A DNA stretch of 64,000 nucleotides from Candidatus Methanohalarchaeum thermophilum (GTDB lineage: Archaea > Halobacteriota > Methanonatronarchaeia > Methanonatronarchaeales > Methanonatronarchaeaceae). Location: assembly GCA_001914405.1 (NCBI GenBank), contig MSDW01000001.1:682001-746000 (forward strand), given 5' to 3'. Below are positions 9,370-18,605 of this stretch, piece after piece. Position numbers and translations under genes: made by a program. Positions within the stretch are counted from its first letter, which is position 1. Each line of letters starts with the position of its first letter. The notes below the pieces were generated by a model. The model was given only the letters and a program-made list of their open reading frames with translations. It was not told the DNA's origin and ran no database searches.

Positions 9370-10344
9370 ATGATAGCTCTAGGAATAGAATCGACAGCAT
9401 GGAACCTATCTATTGGAATTGTCGATGAAAAAAATATTCTAGCACATAAATCCGATCCCTATATCCCAGAAACGGGTGGAATACATCCTAGGGACGCTTC
9501 TCAACACCATTCTAAGAAAATAACTGAACTTATAGCCGAAACTATCAAAGAAGCAGGTATAGATAAGGACGAAATTGACCTGATAGGGTTTTCTAGAGGA
9601 CCGGGAATGGGGCCATGCCTAAGGGTAGCTGCTACTGCGAGTCGAGCACTTTCACTGTCACTAGAAATCCCTATTATAGGAGTAAACCATTGCATAGCTC
9701 ATATAGAGGTTGGAAGATGGGTTACAGAAGCTCAAAACCCAGTTATCGTCTATGTTAGTGGAGCAAACTCCCAGATTTTGGGTTATAAGTCAAATAGGTA
9801 TAGAGTCTTTGGCGAAACTCTTGATATAGGAGCCGGAAACGCCCTTGATAAATTCGGACGAAACATTGGCTTATCCCATCCTGGAGGCCCCAAAGTAGAA
9901 GAACTAGCAGAGAAAGGAAATGAACTAATAGATCTACCCTATGTAGTAAAAGGAATGGATTTTTCTTTTTCAGGTATAGTTACTTCTGCTACATCTAAAG
10001 CAGAACAAAAGAGAAAAGAAGACTTATGTTTCAGTATACAAGAAATAATCTTTTCAATGCTAACTGAGGTAACGGAAAGAGCTCTTGCACATTCAGACCT
10101 AAATGAAGTCTTGTTATGTGGTGGAGTAGGGAAAAATAAAAGAATTCAAGAAATGCTTCAATTAATGTCTGAAGACTTTGGCTCCGATTTTTATGTTCCA
10201 AATAACGAATTACTAGGAGATAATGGAGCGATGATTGCTCATACCGCTTTAAAAATGAATCTATCCGGTGAAAAAGACTCGGTAGATGTTGAAGTAAAGC
10301 GAAACTTCAGACCAGATGAAGTAGAGGTAAGTTGGCGGGATTAA
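9370..10344 (+). CDS. kae1: KEOPS subunit Kae1, tRNA threonylcarbamoyladenosine transferase
   Basis: 324 aa. It transfers threonylcarbamoyl from TC-AMP to A37 of ANN-decoding tRNAs within the KEOPS complex. It is an ASKHA ATPase: GIESTAWNLSIGIVD at the N-terminus, metal ligands H107 and H111 (NHCIAHIEVGR), SGANSQILGY, the GAGNALDKFGR phosphate segment, and the C-terminal LLGDNGAMIAHTA with the third metal ligand. bud32 follows after 4 bases as a separate gene; in several euryarchaea the two are fused. Confidence 0.97.
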   Translation: MIALGIESTAWNLSIGIVDEKNILAHKSDPYIPETGGIHPRDASQHHSKKITELIAETIKEAGIDKDEIDLIGFSRGPGMGPCLRVAATASRALSLSLEIPIIGVNHCIAHIEVGRWVTEAQNPVIVYVSGANSQILGYKSNRYRVFGETLDIGAGNALDKFGRNIGLSHPGGPKVEELAEKGNELIDLPYVVKGMDFSFSGIVTSATSKAEQKRKEDLCFSIQEIIFSMLTEVTERALAHSDLNEVLLCGGVGKNKRIQEMLQLMSEDFGSDFYVPNNELLGDNGAMIAHTALKMNLSGEKDSVDVEVKRNFRPDEVEVSWRD

Positions 10345-10348
10345 AGAG

Positions 10349-10936
10349 ATGAATTTAATAGAAAGAGGTGCTGAAGCCGAAATCTACCTTGAAGATGATG
10401 AAATAATCAAGAAAAGAACAAGAAAGAGATACCGGCATCCAGAAGTAGATCGATACATTCGTGAAAAAAGAACCAAAAAGGAAGCTCAAATCACCTCAGA
10501 GGTTAGGAAAGTAGGGGTACCAACTCCAATAATACTAGATATAAAGGATTTTATTATCAAATTTGAATACATAAGTGGAAATAAATTAAAGAATGTATTT
10601 CATAAACTAAAAGAAGAGGATTTTAAGAATATTGGAAAAAATATTGGTAAGATCCATACTAAAGAAGTAGTTCATGGCGATTTAACAACTAGTAATATTT
10701 TAATTTCAGATAAAGAGATTTATTTCATAGATTTTGGTCTATCAGCTCACGAAGTCCACGTAGAAAGCAGAGGAATAGACTTACATGTTTTATTTCAGAC
10801 CATTAGAAGTTCGCATCCAAGCTACGAAAACCGCATCAAGGATATTGTAAGTGGGTATCAAGAAGAATTTAAAGACTCTGAAAAGGTTTTAAATAGGGTA
10901 AAGGAAATAGAGAGGAGAGGAAGATATGTCGATTGA
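10349..10936 (+). CDS. bud32: KEOPS-associated kinase/ATPase Bud32
   Basis: 195 aa, a minimal RIO-like kinase fold that acts mainly as an ATPase in KEOPS. It shows the catalytic HGDLTTSN (H109-G110-D111) and the metal-binding DFG (128-130), followed by SAHEVHVESRGIDLHVL. The N-terminal RGAEAEIYL is the glycine-poor ATP loop typical of Bud32. It is stand-alone rather than fused to Kae1, and its 3' end overlaps the next gene by 11 bases. Confidence 0.95.
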   Translation: MNLIERGAEAEIYLEDDEIIKKRTRKRYRHPEVDRYIREKRTKKEAQITSEVRKVGVPTPIILDIKDFIIKFEYISGNKLKNVFHKLKEEDFKNIGKNIGKIHTKEVVHGDLTTSNILISDKEIYFIDFGLSAHEVHVESRGIDLHVLFQTIRSSHPSYENRIKDIVSGYQEEFKDSEKVLNRVKEIERRGRYVD

Positions 10937-11480
10937 AATAAAGTTTGCAACAGGAAATATAGAGAAATCAAAAGAAGTAAACTCCTATTTTGAGGAAATA
11001 AGGTTCGAAAGAATTGATGTCCCGTACCCAGAGGTTCAAGGTAGGCTGGAAGAGGTAGCAAGCTATGGAGTAGACTATGTATATGATGAAATAAAGGAGC
11101 CAGTAATAGTTGAGGACTCTGGCCTACTAATTAGTGGATTGAACGGGTTCCCAGGTCCATATTCTTCTTTTGTTTTTGAAACACTAGGTAACAGTGGAAT
11201 AATAAAGCTGCTAGAGGATAAAAAAACAAGAGAATCTATTTTTAAAACAGTTATAGGTTACAAGGATAATGAAAGAAAGAAAATATTTGAAGGTAAAATA
11301 GAAGGAGAAATAGCGGAAAAACCTAGAGGAGATAACGGTTTTGGCTACGACCCTATTTTTAAGCCTAAAAATAGTGAAAAAACATTTGGAGAAATGAAGA
11401 GAGAAAATAAGAACGAAATTTCTCATCGAAGGCGAGCTTTCTCTGAACTAAGTAGCTGGTTAAATTCAAAAGATATATAG
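10926..11480 (+). CDS. XTP/dITP pyrophosphatase (HAM1/RdgB family)
   Basis: 184 aa. It hydrolyses deaminated purine triphosphates to keep them out of DNA and RNA. Motifs are the N-terminal FATGNIEKSKEV, EDSGLLISGLNGFPGPYSS, GDNGFGYDPIF and the C-terminal KNEISHRRRAF, all standard for the family. It overlaps bud32, giving a kae1-bud32-XTPase unit. The stop is TAG immediately followed by TAA. Confidence 0.95.
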   Translation: MSIEIKFATGNIEKSKEVNSYFEEIRFERIDVPYPEVQGRLEEVASYGVDYVYDEIKEPVIVEDSGLLISGLNGFPGPYSSFVFETLGNSGIIKLLEDKKTRESIFKTVIGYKDNERKKIFEGKIEGEIAEKPRGDNGFGYDPIFKPKNSEKTFGEMKRENKNEISHRRRAFSELSSWLNSKDI

Positions 11481-11486
11481 TAAATT

Positions 11487-11497
11487 AAGCTTAAAAG
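11487..11497 (+). promoter_or_regulatory. Possible box A for the S15 operon
   Basis: GCTTAAAAGAT lies about 33 bases before the S15 ATG at 11530, in the only real gap (49 bp) between this operon and the XTPase gene. A GGTGAT ribosome site precedes the ATG. This is a weak sequence match, supported by position. Confidence 0.35.
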
Positions 11498-11529
11498 ATA
11501 TTACCTCATTTTTAAATTGGTGATTTAAT

Positions 11530-11949
11530 ATGGCGACTACGAATGAAGGAAGTAAACCTGAATGGGTTGATATGGAACCAGAAGAAATTGAAGACTTAGT
11601 GGTTGAACTTAAAGAAGAGGGTTACTCTTCAAGTGAGATAGGAATGAAGCTAAGAGATCAGTATGCAATACCAGATGTCAGAGAGATTACAGGCAAAAAG
11701 GTTTCTGAAATATTAGAAGAAAAAGACAAAGCACCAACGGTTCCCGAAGATCTGAGAAATCTAATAGAGAAGGCACAGGATCTCAGGGAACATATGAACA
11801 AAAATCCTAATGATACAAGCAGCAAGAGAGGATTACAGGTAACTGAATCCAAAATACGTAACCTCGCAGATTACTATAAGAGAGAAGGTAAATTGCCAGA
11901 AGACTGGAAATATAGGCCAGAAGAAGCCGAATTACTTTTATCAGAGTAA
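11530..11949 (+). CDS. rps15: Small ribosomal subunit protein S15 (uS15)
   Basis: 139 aa, the archaeal/eukaryotic long form with an N-terminal extension (residues 1-70: [20 protein letters not shown]) ahead of the core. The core RNA-binding helices are recognisable by [20 protein letters not shown] and LPEDWKYRP. It is unusually acidic for a ribosomal protein, as seen in salt-in archaea. It begins the S15-RecJ-Pcc1-SerRS-S3Ae operon. Confidence 0.95.
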   Translation: MATTNEGSKPEWVDMEPEEIEDLVVELKEEGYSSSEIGMKLRDQYAIPDVREITGKKVSEILEEKDKAPTVPEDLRNLIEKAQDLREHMNKNPNDTSSKRGLQVTESKIRNLADYYKREGKLPEDWKYRPEEAELLLSE

Positions 11950-11960
11950 GAGGAAAAGTC

Positions 11961-13277
11961 TTGAAACATAAACTTAAAGATAAAGCCAAAGAGATATCGG
12001 AGAAGTTACATAATTCAGATTTTATTAGATGTATCTCCCATAACGACGCTGATGGTATCACATCAGCAGGAATACTCTGTAACGCTTTACATAGGGAAGA
12101 GACTCCCTTTCATGTTACAATAGTTGGAAGGCCCAGTAGATCCATATGCGATAAAATAAATCAGGATGACTCTGAAACCGTAATATTTTTTGATATGGGA
12201 AGTGGCGATCCGGAGATAATCCAAGAGATAGATAAAGATGTTATCGTCGTTGATCACCACCCACCAAGTTACAAAGAAGGAATAGCAGACATTCACATGA
12301 ACCCATATCACTTTGATGTAAATGGAACATGGGAGGTAAGTGCAGCAGGTTTATCTTATCTCATAGCCAAGGAAATGAACGAAGAAAATATTGATCTATC
12401 TAAAATAGCTATAGCTGGAGCAGTAGGTGACAGACAACATCTACCTATGAAAGGAATTAATCTTGAAATACTAAGAGAAGCTCAAAGAAATAATATAATA
12501 GAAGTAAACAAAGGAATAAGCTATTCAGGCTCTATAAGAGAATCTCTAACCACATCCACGGATCCCTACGTACAGGAATATTCTAAAGATGAAACAAAAG
12601 TAAGTGAATTAATCGATGATCTTGGTATAAACGAAGATAGTAGCATATGGGAGATTGAAGAAGAAAAGAAAAATAAGCTGATCCAGATACTTACCTTAAA
12701 ATTGATAGAACAAGGAGCAGACTTGGATCGCGTAAAGTCAATAGTAGGCGATGTTTATAACCTAAATAATGGGTTAGTAGATACTATAGACGAATTAACT
12801 TCTTTAATAGATTCCTCAGCTAGAGAAGATAAATATGGGATAGCATTAGCTCTAACTTTTGGAAAGAAGAAATACCTTAAAAAAGCCCAGAAATATAAAA
12901 AAAATGTAAATAAAGAGTTACTAGGTATATTAGATAAGATTAACGAAATTGTAAAAGAAAGAGAATTTTTTAGGTTCGCTAAAATAGATAACCAAGACAT
13001 AAAGGGGTCTGTAGCTGGAATAGCCGTAGATTACTTATATTCTGACAAACCCTTTTTAGCTCTAACGGTAAATAAAAATGTAGCAGTTAGCGCCAGAGGA
13101 AATAAGACACTTCTCAAAAAGGGATTAGATTTATCTGAAGTGATGAGTTATGCTTCAAAGGAAGCAGGTGGTTCTGGAGGAGGTCACGATGTCGCTTCGG
13201 GAGCTAGAGTACCTAAAGAAAACTTATCAATTTTTCTAAACAGAGTAAATGAGAAATTGGAGGAACAATTACCTTGA
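11961..13277 (+). CDS. Archaeal RecJ-like DHH exonuclease (GAN/RecJ family)
   Basis: 438 aa from TTG. The DHH phosphoesterase domain shows CISHNDADGITSAGIL (25-39), FFDMGSGD and the VVDHH motif (DHH at 98-100). The DHHA1 domain near the end has GGSGGGHDVASGA. Archaeal relatives act as single-strand nucleases with the CMG-like replication machinery or in RNA decay; the exact substrate is not decidable here. Its position between S15 and Pcc1 is common in euryarchaea. It overlaps pcc1 by 4 bases. Confidence 0.9.
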   Translation: MKHKLKDKAKEISEKLHNSDFIRCISHNDADGITSAGILCNALHREETPFHVTIVGRPSRSICDKINQDDSETVIFFDMGSGDPEIIQEIDKDVIVVDHHPPSYKEGIADIHMNPYHFDVNGTWEVSAAGLSYLIAKEMNEENIDLSKIAIAGAVGDRQHLPMKGINLEILREAQRNNIIEVNKGISYSGSIRESLTTSTDPYVQEYSKDETKVSELIDDLGINEDSSIWEIEEEKKNKLIQILTLKLIEQGADLDRVKSIVGDVYNLNNGLVDTIDELTSLIDSSAREDKYGIALALTFGKKKYLKKAQKYKKNVNKELLGILDKINEIVKEREFFRFAKIDNQDIKGSVAGIAVDYLYSDKPFLALTVNKNVAVSARGNKTLLKKGLDLSEVMSYASKEAGGSGGGHDVASGARVPKENLSIFLNRVNEKLEEQLP

Positions 13278-13489
13278 TTAAGGGAAAAATAAAAATTAAC
13301 TCCAAAAACCCAGAGGAGATCTCTAAGTCAGTAGGCCCTGATAATCTATGTAATCTACATACTTGGGCAGAAGAAGATGCTGTAGTAACAGAATTTGAAT
13401 TCAACGAGCTAAATACGGCTATTTCAACTTTAGACGATCTCTTAGAGTCAACAAAATTAGCAAAAAAGGTGGTTTCCAAATGGAAGTAA
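13274..13489 (+). CDS. pcc1: KEOPS subunit Pcc1
   Basis: 71 aa from a TTG that overlaps the RecJ stop. The family pattern is short: an N-terminal strand (KGKIKINSKNPEEISKSVGP), DNL, then a second strand and the helix ISTLDDLLESTKLAKKVV, matching the ARSTxDDLL-type helix of Pcc1. Pcc1 dimerises and binds Kae1 in KEOPS. Kae1 and Bud32 lie 2.3 kb upstream. Identification rests on the STLDDLL helix and genomic order, so it is good but not certain. Confidence 0.75.
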   Translation: MIKGKIKINSKNPEEISKSVGPDNLCNLHTWAEEDAVVTEFEFNELNTAISTLDDLLESTKLAKKVVSKWK

Positions 13490-15045
13490 AGTTTGAATTA
13501 GACGGTTACATAGAATTAAGCGAGGAACCCGAAGAAAAAGTAAAAGAGGATATATTAGAGTTCATAAAAGAGAATAAAGATTTATTGGAAAAAGGAGCTC
13601 CAAAAGAAAAAGGATCGGAGATCTTAAGCTTAGAACTAAATGAAAACAGACTCAATCTTAGAATACATGGCGACAGATTTGTTAGGCCTCACGAGGGATT
13701 AATTAGGTACATAAATCCTCTATCAGATGAAATAGGGCCAAAACATCATATAGGAGTTAGAAGCATAGGATTTAATGACTATAAAATTAAGTTTAATAAA
13801 ATAGAGCAAAGTAAAGTTGATAAAATAAAAAATGAATTTAGTGAAATAAAAGAAATAAAAGAGATAAATAAAAAAGAAAAAGATAAACAACTAGAAGTAT
13901 CTTTAAATAAATTAAACGAAACAGAAATTAAGTCAGGAGTTATTGATAGATTATTTAAACTAATACTGGAGTACATGGAGGAAGATGAAGAGTTAGCAAC
14001 GAAAGTTTCTAAAATAAAACCCGGGAAGGTTCTCTCGGAGAGCAAAGAAAAGAAAGCCAAGTTAGACGAAGATCCAACTGAGGTAGCCAAAAGAAAAGGT
14101 TGGGTAAAGAAATTCCCAGGTAAGGGTCAATGGACATATCTACCGCCTTTCATGAAGTTATTCAAGGCTATTCAAAGAATCTCGGGCAATGAAATACCAG
14201 AAAAACTAGATTTCTCAGAAGCAATGTTTCCTAAACTAATTCCTCTTGAAGTAATGGAAAAGATGAAGTACTTAGAGGGATTACCCGAGGGAATGTACTA
14301 CACATGCAGTCCCGAGAGAAAACCAGATATCTATGAGTTATTTAAAAAGGAGTTGAAGATACAGAATTCTCCTCCAATAGATATCCTAAAGAAAGGACTG
14401 AACGATCCAGGATATGTTTTAGCTCCAGCACAATGTGAACCCTTCTACCAGCTTTTCACTCATGAGATGATGGACGAAGAAAACTTACCTATTAAATTAT
14501 TTGACTCCTCCGGTTTTACATATAGATGGGAAGGAGGAGGGTCAAAAGGACTAGACAGGGTTAATGAATTTCAACGTACAGAACTTGTATGGATAGGTAA
14601 GCCAAAACAGGTTGAAACGATTGCAGAAGAGATAGTAGAAGCTTACAAAAAGGTTTTAGATGACTACCTTAAAGTAGAATGGTACATAGAGGTAGGAGAC
14701 GACCCGTTCTACCTAGAAGGAAGGAAAGGTGAAATGAAAGATATAGAGTACCCCGACATCCCTAAATATGAAATTCGAGTAAATATGCCCAATGGAGAAA
14801 GTTTAAGCGTTGGAAGCGTTAATATACATGGGACCCATTTTGTAGAAGGCTTCTCTATAAGATCCCAATCCGAGAAACCATTATGGACGGGATGTGCAGG
14901 AATAGGGCTAAATAGATGGGTACTAGCTTTTCTTGCTTACAATGGGTTCGATCCAAAAGATTGGCCTAGGAAAATAAAAGAAAAAACTTTACCATTACCA
15001 GATGTCCCTTTTACATTGGAATGGCCAGAAAAACAAGAGGATTGA
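13480..15045 (+). CDS. serS: Seryl-tRNA synthetase, rare methanogen type
   Basis: 521 aa. This is the type 2 SerRS limited to certain methanogens, with a large unique N-terminal tRNA-binding domain (1-~165) and a zinc-containing class II catalytic core. Seen here: YLEGLPEGMYYTCSPERKPD, LAPAQCEPFYQLF, FDSSGFTYRWEGGGSKGLDR and the C-terminal WTGCAGIGLNRW. The Cys residues in YYTCSP and WTGCAG fit the known zinc ligands of the family. The start overlaps pcc1 by 10 bases. Its presence is one of the best clues to a methanogen host. Confidence 0.93.
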   Translation: MEVKFELDGYIELSEEPEEKVKEDILEFIKENKDLLEKGAPKEKGSEILSLELNENRLNLRIHGDRFVRPHEGLIRYINPLSDEIGPKHHIGVRSIGFNDYKIKFNKIEQSKVDKIKNEFSEIKEIKEINKKEKDKQLEVSLNKLNETEIKSGVIDRLFKLILEYMEEDEELATKVSKIKPGKVLSESKEKKAKLDEDPTEVAKRKGWVKKFPGKGQWTYLPPFMKLFKAIQRISGNEIPEKLDFSEAMFPKLIPLEVMEKMKYLEGLPEGMYYTCSPERKPDIYELFKKELKIQNSPPIDILKKGLNDPGYVLAPAQCEPFYQLFTHEMMDEENLPIKLFDSSGFTYRWEGGGSKGLDRVNEFQRTELVWIGKPKQVETIAEEIVEAYKKVLDDYLKVEWYIEVGDDPFYLEGRKGEMKDIEYPDIPKYEIRVNMPNGESLSVGSVNIHGTHFVEGFSIRSQSEKPLWTGCAGIGLNRWVLAFLAYNGFDPKDWPRKIKEKTLPLPDVPFTLEWPEKQED

Positions 15046-15049
15046 TATA

Positions 15050-15691
15050 ATGTCAAGAAGAACTGGAAGAACTTATGGTTGGGAAGCTAAGAAATGGTAC
15101 GAAGTGAAAGCACCAGAAATGTTTGGAGAAACTAAAATAGGAGAAACTCCATCCGATGACCCAGAAAAAGCGATAGGAAGAGTCTTTGAGACAACTGTAG
15201 GAGATTTAACCGGAGATTTCTCTAAAAACAACACCAAGGTCTACTTCAAGATCAAGGAGATATCAGCCGAAGCAGCAAACACGCAGTTTGTAGGTCACGA
15301 ATTGACAAGTGACTATGTCGATAGCTTAGTAAGACGTAAAACAGATAAAATAGATATAGTCGTAGATGTTCTAACTAAAGAAGGATTTAAGGTCAGAGTA
15401 AAACCAGTGCTATTCACGGTTAAACGAGGAAAATCATCTCAGATAAGAAGTCTAAGGAAAAAGGCAACAGAGATAATTAGAAATAAAGCAAAAGAAACGA
15501 AATTTGAAAAATTCGCAAAAGATCTAATATTAGGGAATATAGCATCAGAGATCTACCAAGCAACTAAAACCATATATCCACTAAGAAGAGTCGAAATCAG
15601 AAAAAGTGAGGTATTAAGTGAACCTAGTGAAGTTGAAGACATCCCAGAGGGATTTGAGGGAATACCAGAAGAACAGGAAAATGAAGAATAA
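15050..15691 (+). CDS. rps3ae: Small ribosomal subunit protein S3Ae (eS1)
   Basis: 213 aa from the ATG at 15050, preceded by GAGG; a longer frame from 15002 would overlap serS and adds residues foreign to the family. It begins MSRRTGRTYGWEAKKWYEVK. Family blocks are GRVFETTVGDLTGDF, KVYFKIKEI, GHELTSDYVDSLVRRKTDKI and the C-terminal IYPLRRVEIRKSEVL. The tail is strongly acidic. It closes the S15 operon. Confidence 0.95.
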   Translation: MSRRTGRTYGWEAKKWYEVKAPEMFGETKIGETPSDDPEKAIGRVFETTVGDLTGDFSKNNTKVYFKIKEISAEAANTQFVGHELTSDYVDSLVRRKTDKIDIVVDVLTKEGFKVRVKPVLFTVKRGKSSQIRSLRKKATEIIRNKAKETKFEKFAKDLILGNIASEIYQATKTIYPLRRVEIRKSEVLSEPSEVEDIPEGFEGIPEEQENEE

Positions 15692-15731
15692 AGAAAAAAA
15701 ATATTAATACCTTCGGCCAAATTAAGTCTTA

Positions 15732-16484
15732 ATGCATGAAATCACAGGGGTATTACTTACTACAGCTTTGGCAATAATCGCATATAGATTTAAGATACTC
15801 AGTCATAATGGAATATACCTAGCATTTGTAATTGGGATCATTATAAGCCTGACATCAGGAGTAGGTTGGCTTTTAATATTACTATCTTTTGTTCTAGCAG
15901 GTTTTTTGAGCACTAGGTTTGGGATAGAAGAAAAAAGAAGAAGAAAAGCATCAGAAGGAAATAACGGACAAAGAAACATAAAAAATGTATTTGCAAATGG
16001 ATTAGCCCCGTTAGCTATAGCTATACTATTTTGGATTCATCAAAATTTTTTTGCTGGCCAAGCAATAACAAGAACAGCTGTATCTACAGCTATTGGTCAG
16101 AATTTTTATTTCACAGCTTATGTAGGTGCAGTAGCTGCAGCAACCTCAGATACATTGGCGAGTGAATTAGGGTCACTAGATCGTGAAACTAGACTAATAA
16201 CCAATTTAAGAAAAAAAGTCAAGCCAGGAAGCGAGGGAGGAATATCTCTAATCGGAGAACTATCAACATTTATTGGAGGATTACTAATAGGATTAATTGC
16301 TTTCTTTTTATCAGGGCAAAAAAACATATTAATTATTGCTCCTCTAGCAGGAGTTTTAGGATCACATGTTGATAGTTTACTTGGGGCCACCTTAGAAACG
16401 AGGGGAGTACTCTCTAATGAAGAGGTTAATATTATATCAACATTATTTGGTTCAATCTCAGCTTTAATTATGGTGTTTGTATGA
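15732..16484 (+). CDS. DUF92 family integral membrane protein (COG1836)
   Basis: 250 aa with about six or seven hydrophobic helices. It matches the DUF92/TIGR00297 family: the conserved AAATSDTLASELG, followed by a basic loop and KPGSEGGISLIGELSTFIGG. Plant relatives are phytol/phytyl-phosphate kinases; archaeal function is not established, and a lipid-phosphate kinase role is only a family hint. It overlaps apgM by 4 bases (ATGA), so the two are translated together. Confidence 0.88.
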   Translation: MHEITGVLLTTALAIIAYRFKILSHNGIYLAFVIGIIISLTSGVGWLLILLSFVLAGFLSTRFGIEEKRRRKASEGNNGQRNIKNVFANGLAPLAIAILFWIHQNFFAGQAITRTAVSTAIGQNFYFTAYVGAVAAATSDTLASELGSLDRETRLITNLRKKVKPGSEGGISLIGELSTFIGGLLIGLIAFFLSGQKNILIIAPLAGVLGSHVDSLLGATLETRGVLSNEEVNIISTLFGSISALIMVFV

Positions 16485-17704
16485 AAGTTTTACTAACTGT
16501 ACTTGATGGAATATCAGATAGACCGATAAAGAAATTTGATGAAAAAACTCCACTAAAAAAATCCGATACCCCTAATCTAGATCATTTGGCAAGAAGTGGT
16601 GTAAATGGTATTCTAGATCCTATATCACCTGGAATAAGAGCTGGGTCGGATACTGCTCACTTATCTCTACTAGGATATGAACCAAGAGATATATACACTG
16701 GAAGAGGACCTCTTGAGGCATCTGGAGCGGGAATTAAAGTAAAAAAAGGGGATTTAGGATTACGATGTAACTTTGCTACTAAAGAGAATAACGAGGTAGT
16801 AGATAGAAGAGCAGGAAGAATAAGCAATACAAGCGAACTTGTAAAATCAATAAACGAAGAGATAAGTGAGATTGAAGGAGTTAAAGTGTTTTTTAAGGAA
16901 TCAACTGGTCATAGAGCGGGCCTGGTTCTAAGAGGAAAAAATCTTTCTAATAAAATAACCGATTCAGATCCCAAGAAACCACATAAAGAACCAAAAAAGA
17001 TTAAGCCATTAGAGAAGGAAGCCAAAAAAACTGCAACTATCTTAAATCAATTTATTTCCGAAACCGAAAAAATATTAAAAGATCATCCTCTTAACGAAAA
17101 ACGAGAAAAAAGGGGCGATTTACCGGCAAACACGGTTTTGCTCAGAGGTGCTGGTAAGGTACCAGAGATAGATAATATTAAAACTAAATACGGGATAAAA
17201 GGAGGTCTAATTACAGCTACAGGTCTTATAAAGGGAATAGGAAAGATATGTGGCCTAGACATTATAGAGGTACCAGATGCAAGCGGAAGCGTGGATTCAG
17301 ATATTGTCGCTAAAGCTGAAAAGACCTTAGAGGTTATTGACGACTATGATTTTATTCTTTTACATATAAAAGGAGGAGATGAAGCCTCTCACGATGGAGA
17401 TCCTGAGAAGAAGGTTAAATTTTTAGAAGAGAAAATTGATCCGGCTATGAAGAAGATAGTAAATAATTTAGATAACGAAAATGTTGTTAAGGCTGTAACT
17501 GCAGATCATACGACCTCTAGTGAATTAAAAGATCACACAGGAGATCCAGTACCCCTAACAATAAATTCCAGTAATGTGAGGAAAGATGAAGTAACCAAGT
17601 TTAGCGAGGAAACATATAAGGGAGGAATCAATAGAATAAAAGGAAGAAACTTGATGCCTATCCTTTTAGATTTAGCTAACAGGACTGAAAAATATGGAGC
17701 CTGA
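16481..17704 (+). CDS. apgM: 2,3-bisphosphoglycerate-independent phosphoglycerate mutase, archaeal
   Basis: 407 aa. It interconverts 3- and 2-phosphoglycerate in glycolysis and gluconeogenesis. It belongs to the alkaline phosphatase superfamily: VLDGISDRPIKKF with the first metal Asp, TPNLDHLARSGVNG, SPGIRAGSDTAHLSLLGYEP with the catalytic Ser, HIKGGDEASHDGDP and TADHTTSSELKDHTGDPVP. Length is typical. It sits between a DUF92 membrane protein and a bactofilin-like gene, overlapping both. Confidence 0.95.
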   Translation: MKVLLTVLDGISDRPIKKFDEKTPLKKSDTPNLDHLARSGVNGILDPISPGIRAGSDTAHLSLLGYEPRDIYTGRGPLEASGAGIKVKKGDLGLRCNFATKENNEVVDRRAGRISNTSELVKSINEEISEIEGVKVFFKESTGHRAGLVLRGKNLSNKITDSDPKKPHKEPKKIKPLEKEAKKTATILNQFISETEKILKDHPLNEKREKRGDLPANTVLLRGAGKVPEIDNIKTKYGIKGGLITATGLIKGIGKICGLDIIEVPDASGSVDSDIVAKAEKTLEVIDDYDFILLHIKGGDEASHDGDPEKKVKFLEEKIDPAMKKIVNNLDNENVVKAVTADHTTSSELKDHTGDPVPLTINSSNVRKDEVTKFSEETYKGGINRIKGRNLMPILLDLANRTEKYGA

Positions 17705-18605
17705 AGAATTATTTGAAGAAGAAAAACTAATAATTCCAGATCAAACTAAAATAGAACAAAAACTGATCGTAACAGACTCAGATGTGTATGTAGGAGGAAG
17801 ATCTAAGATAAATTATGGTATTAAATCCAATGGCTCTATAAGTGTAGGAGAGCGAGCTAAAGTTGATGGTAGGTTAGCTGCAGACGGGGATGTAAACATT
17901 GGTTTTTGGTCTGTTATAGGAGGGGACTTGGAGGCAGGAGAAGATGCCTACATAGGGGAAAGAAGTAAAATAGATGGTGAGCTAACCGTTGGAAACAATT
18001 TGGATATAGGTAATGATGTGGAGATAGAGGATGGATTTGAAGCAAATGGCTGGATAACTATAAGAGATCCTATACCGCTATTCGTTTATTTCATAATGAT
18101 ATTGTCTGACTTAGTTAGGAGAGGAGGAGTTGAAGAAGTAGATGAATTCTTTGAAGAGGTAGATGAAGAAAACGAAGTAAATTTAGATTCTTCTCTAGTT
18201 ATTCCGGAAAATACTATATTTGATTCTGAAATAAGCAGCCCTAATCATATAGAGATAGGTGAGAACTGTAGATTTGTAGGTAATTTAAGAGGTAATGAAG
18301 TAGATATAGGAGATGAAACAACTTTATTTGGCGGTATAAAAGCTAAAGAAGATATAAATATTGGAAAAAATACAGATATTCATGGTAATATAGAAACTAA
18401 GAAAAAAGTCCATATAGAAGAAGGAGCTAAAATATTAGGAGATATAAAAGCAGAAAAAGTGAAATTCCATAGAGAAAGCCACATAAATGGTAAAATAAAT
18501 GCAAAAGAAGTATCTATATTTCCTAAAGAAGATCTAGATGAAATAAAAGAAAACGAAATAAGCCATGAGTTAATTAGAGGTGAAAATAATGAAAAAGAAG
18601 ATTGA
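17694..18605 (+). CDS. Bactofilin-like polymer-forming beta-helix protein
   Basis: 303 aa with two blocks of short repeated strands of the type G-x-I-x-x-x-G-x-I-x-I-G (residues 25-115 and 170-280: IGENCRFVGNLRGNEVDIG, IGKNTDIHGNIE). These are typical of a right-handed beta-helix as in bactofilins and polymer-forming cytoskeletal proteins. A hydrophobic stretch (IPLFVYFIMILSDLV, about 125-140) splits the blocks and may attach it to the membrane. The function, perhaps cell shape or a scaffold, is not known in archaea. It overlaps apgM by 11 bases. Confidence 0.75.
   Translation: MEPEELFEEEKLIIPDQTKIEQKLIVTDSDVYVGGRSKINYGIKSNGSISVGERAKVDGRLAADGDVNIGFWSVIGGDLEAGEDAYIGERSKIDGELTVGNNLDIGNDVEIEDGFEANGWITIRDPIPLFVYFIMILSDLVRRGGVEEVDEFFEEVDEENEVNLDSSLVIPENTIFDSEISSPNHIEIGENCRFVGNLRGNEVDIGDETTLFGGIKAKEDINIGKNTDIHGNIETKKKVHIEEGAKILGDIKAEKVKFHRESHINGKINAKEVSIFPKEDLDEIKENEISHELIRGENNEKED

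Noticed and set aside
15002-15049. Longer N-terminus for S3Ae
   Set aside because: The extra residues overlap serS and do not match the family; the ATG at 15050 has a suitable ribosome site.
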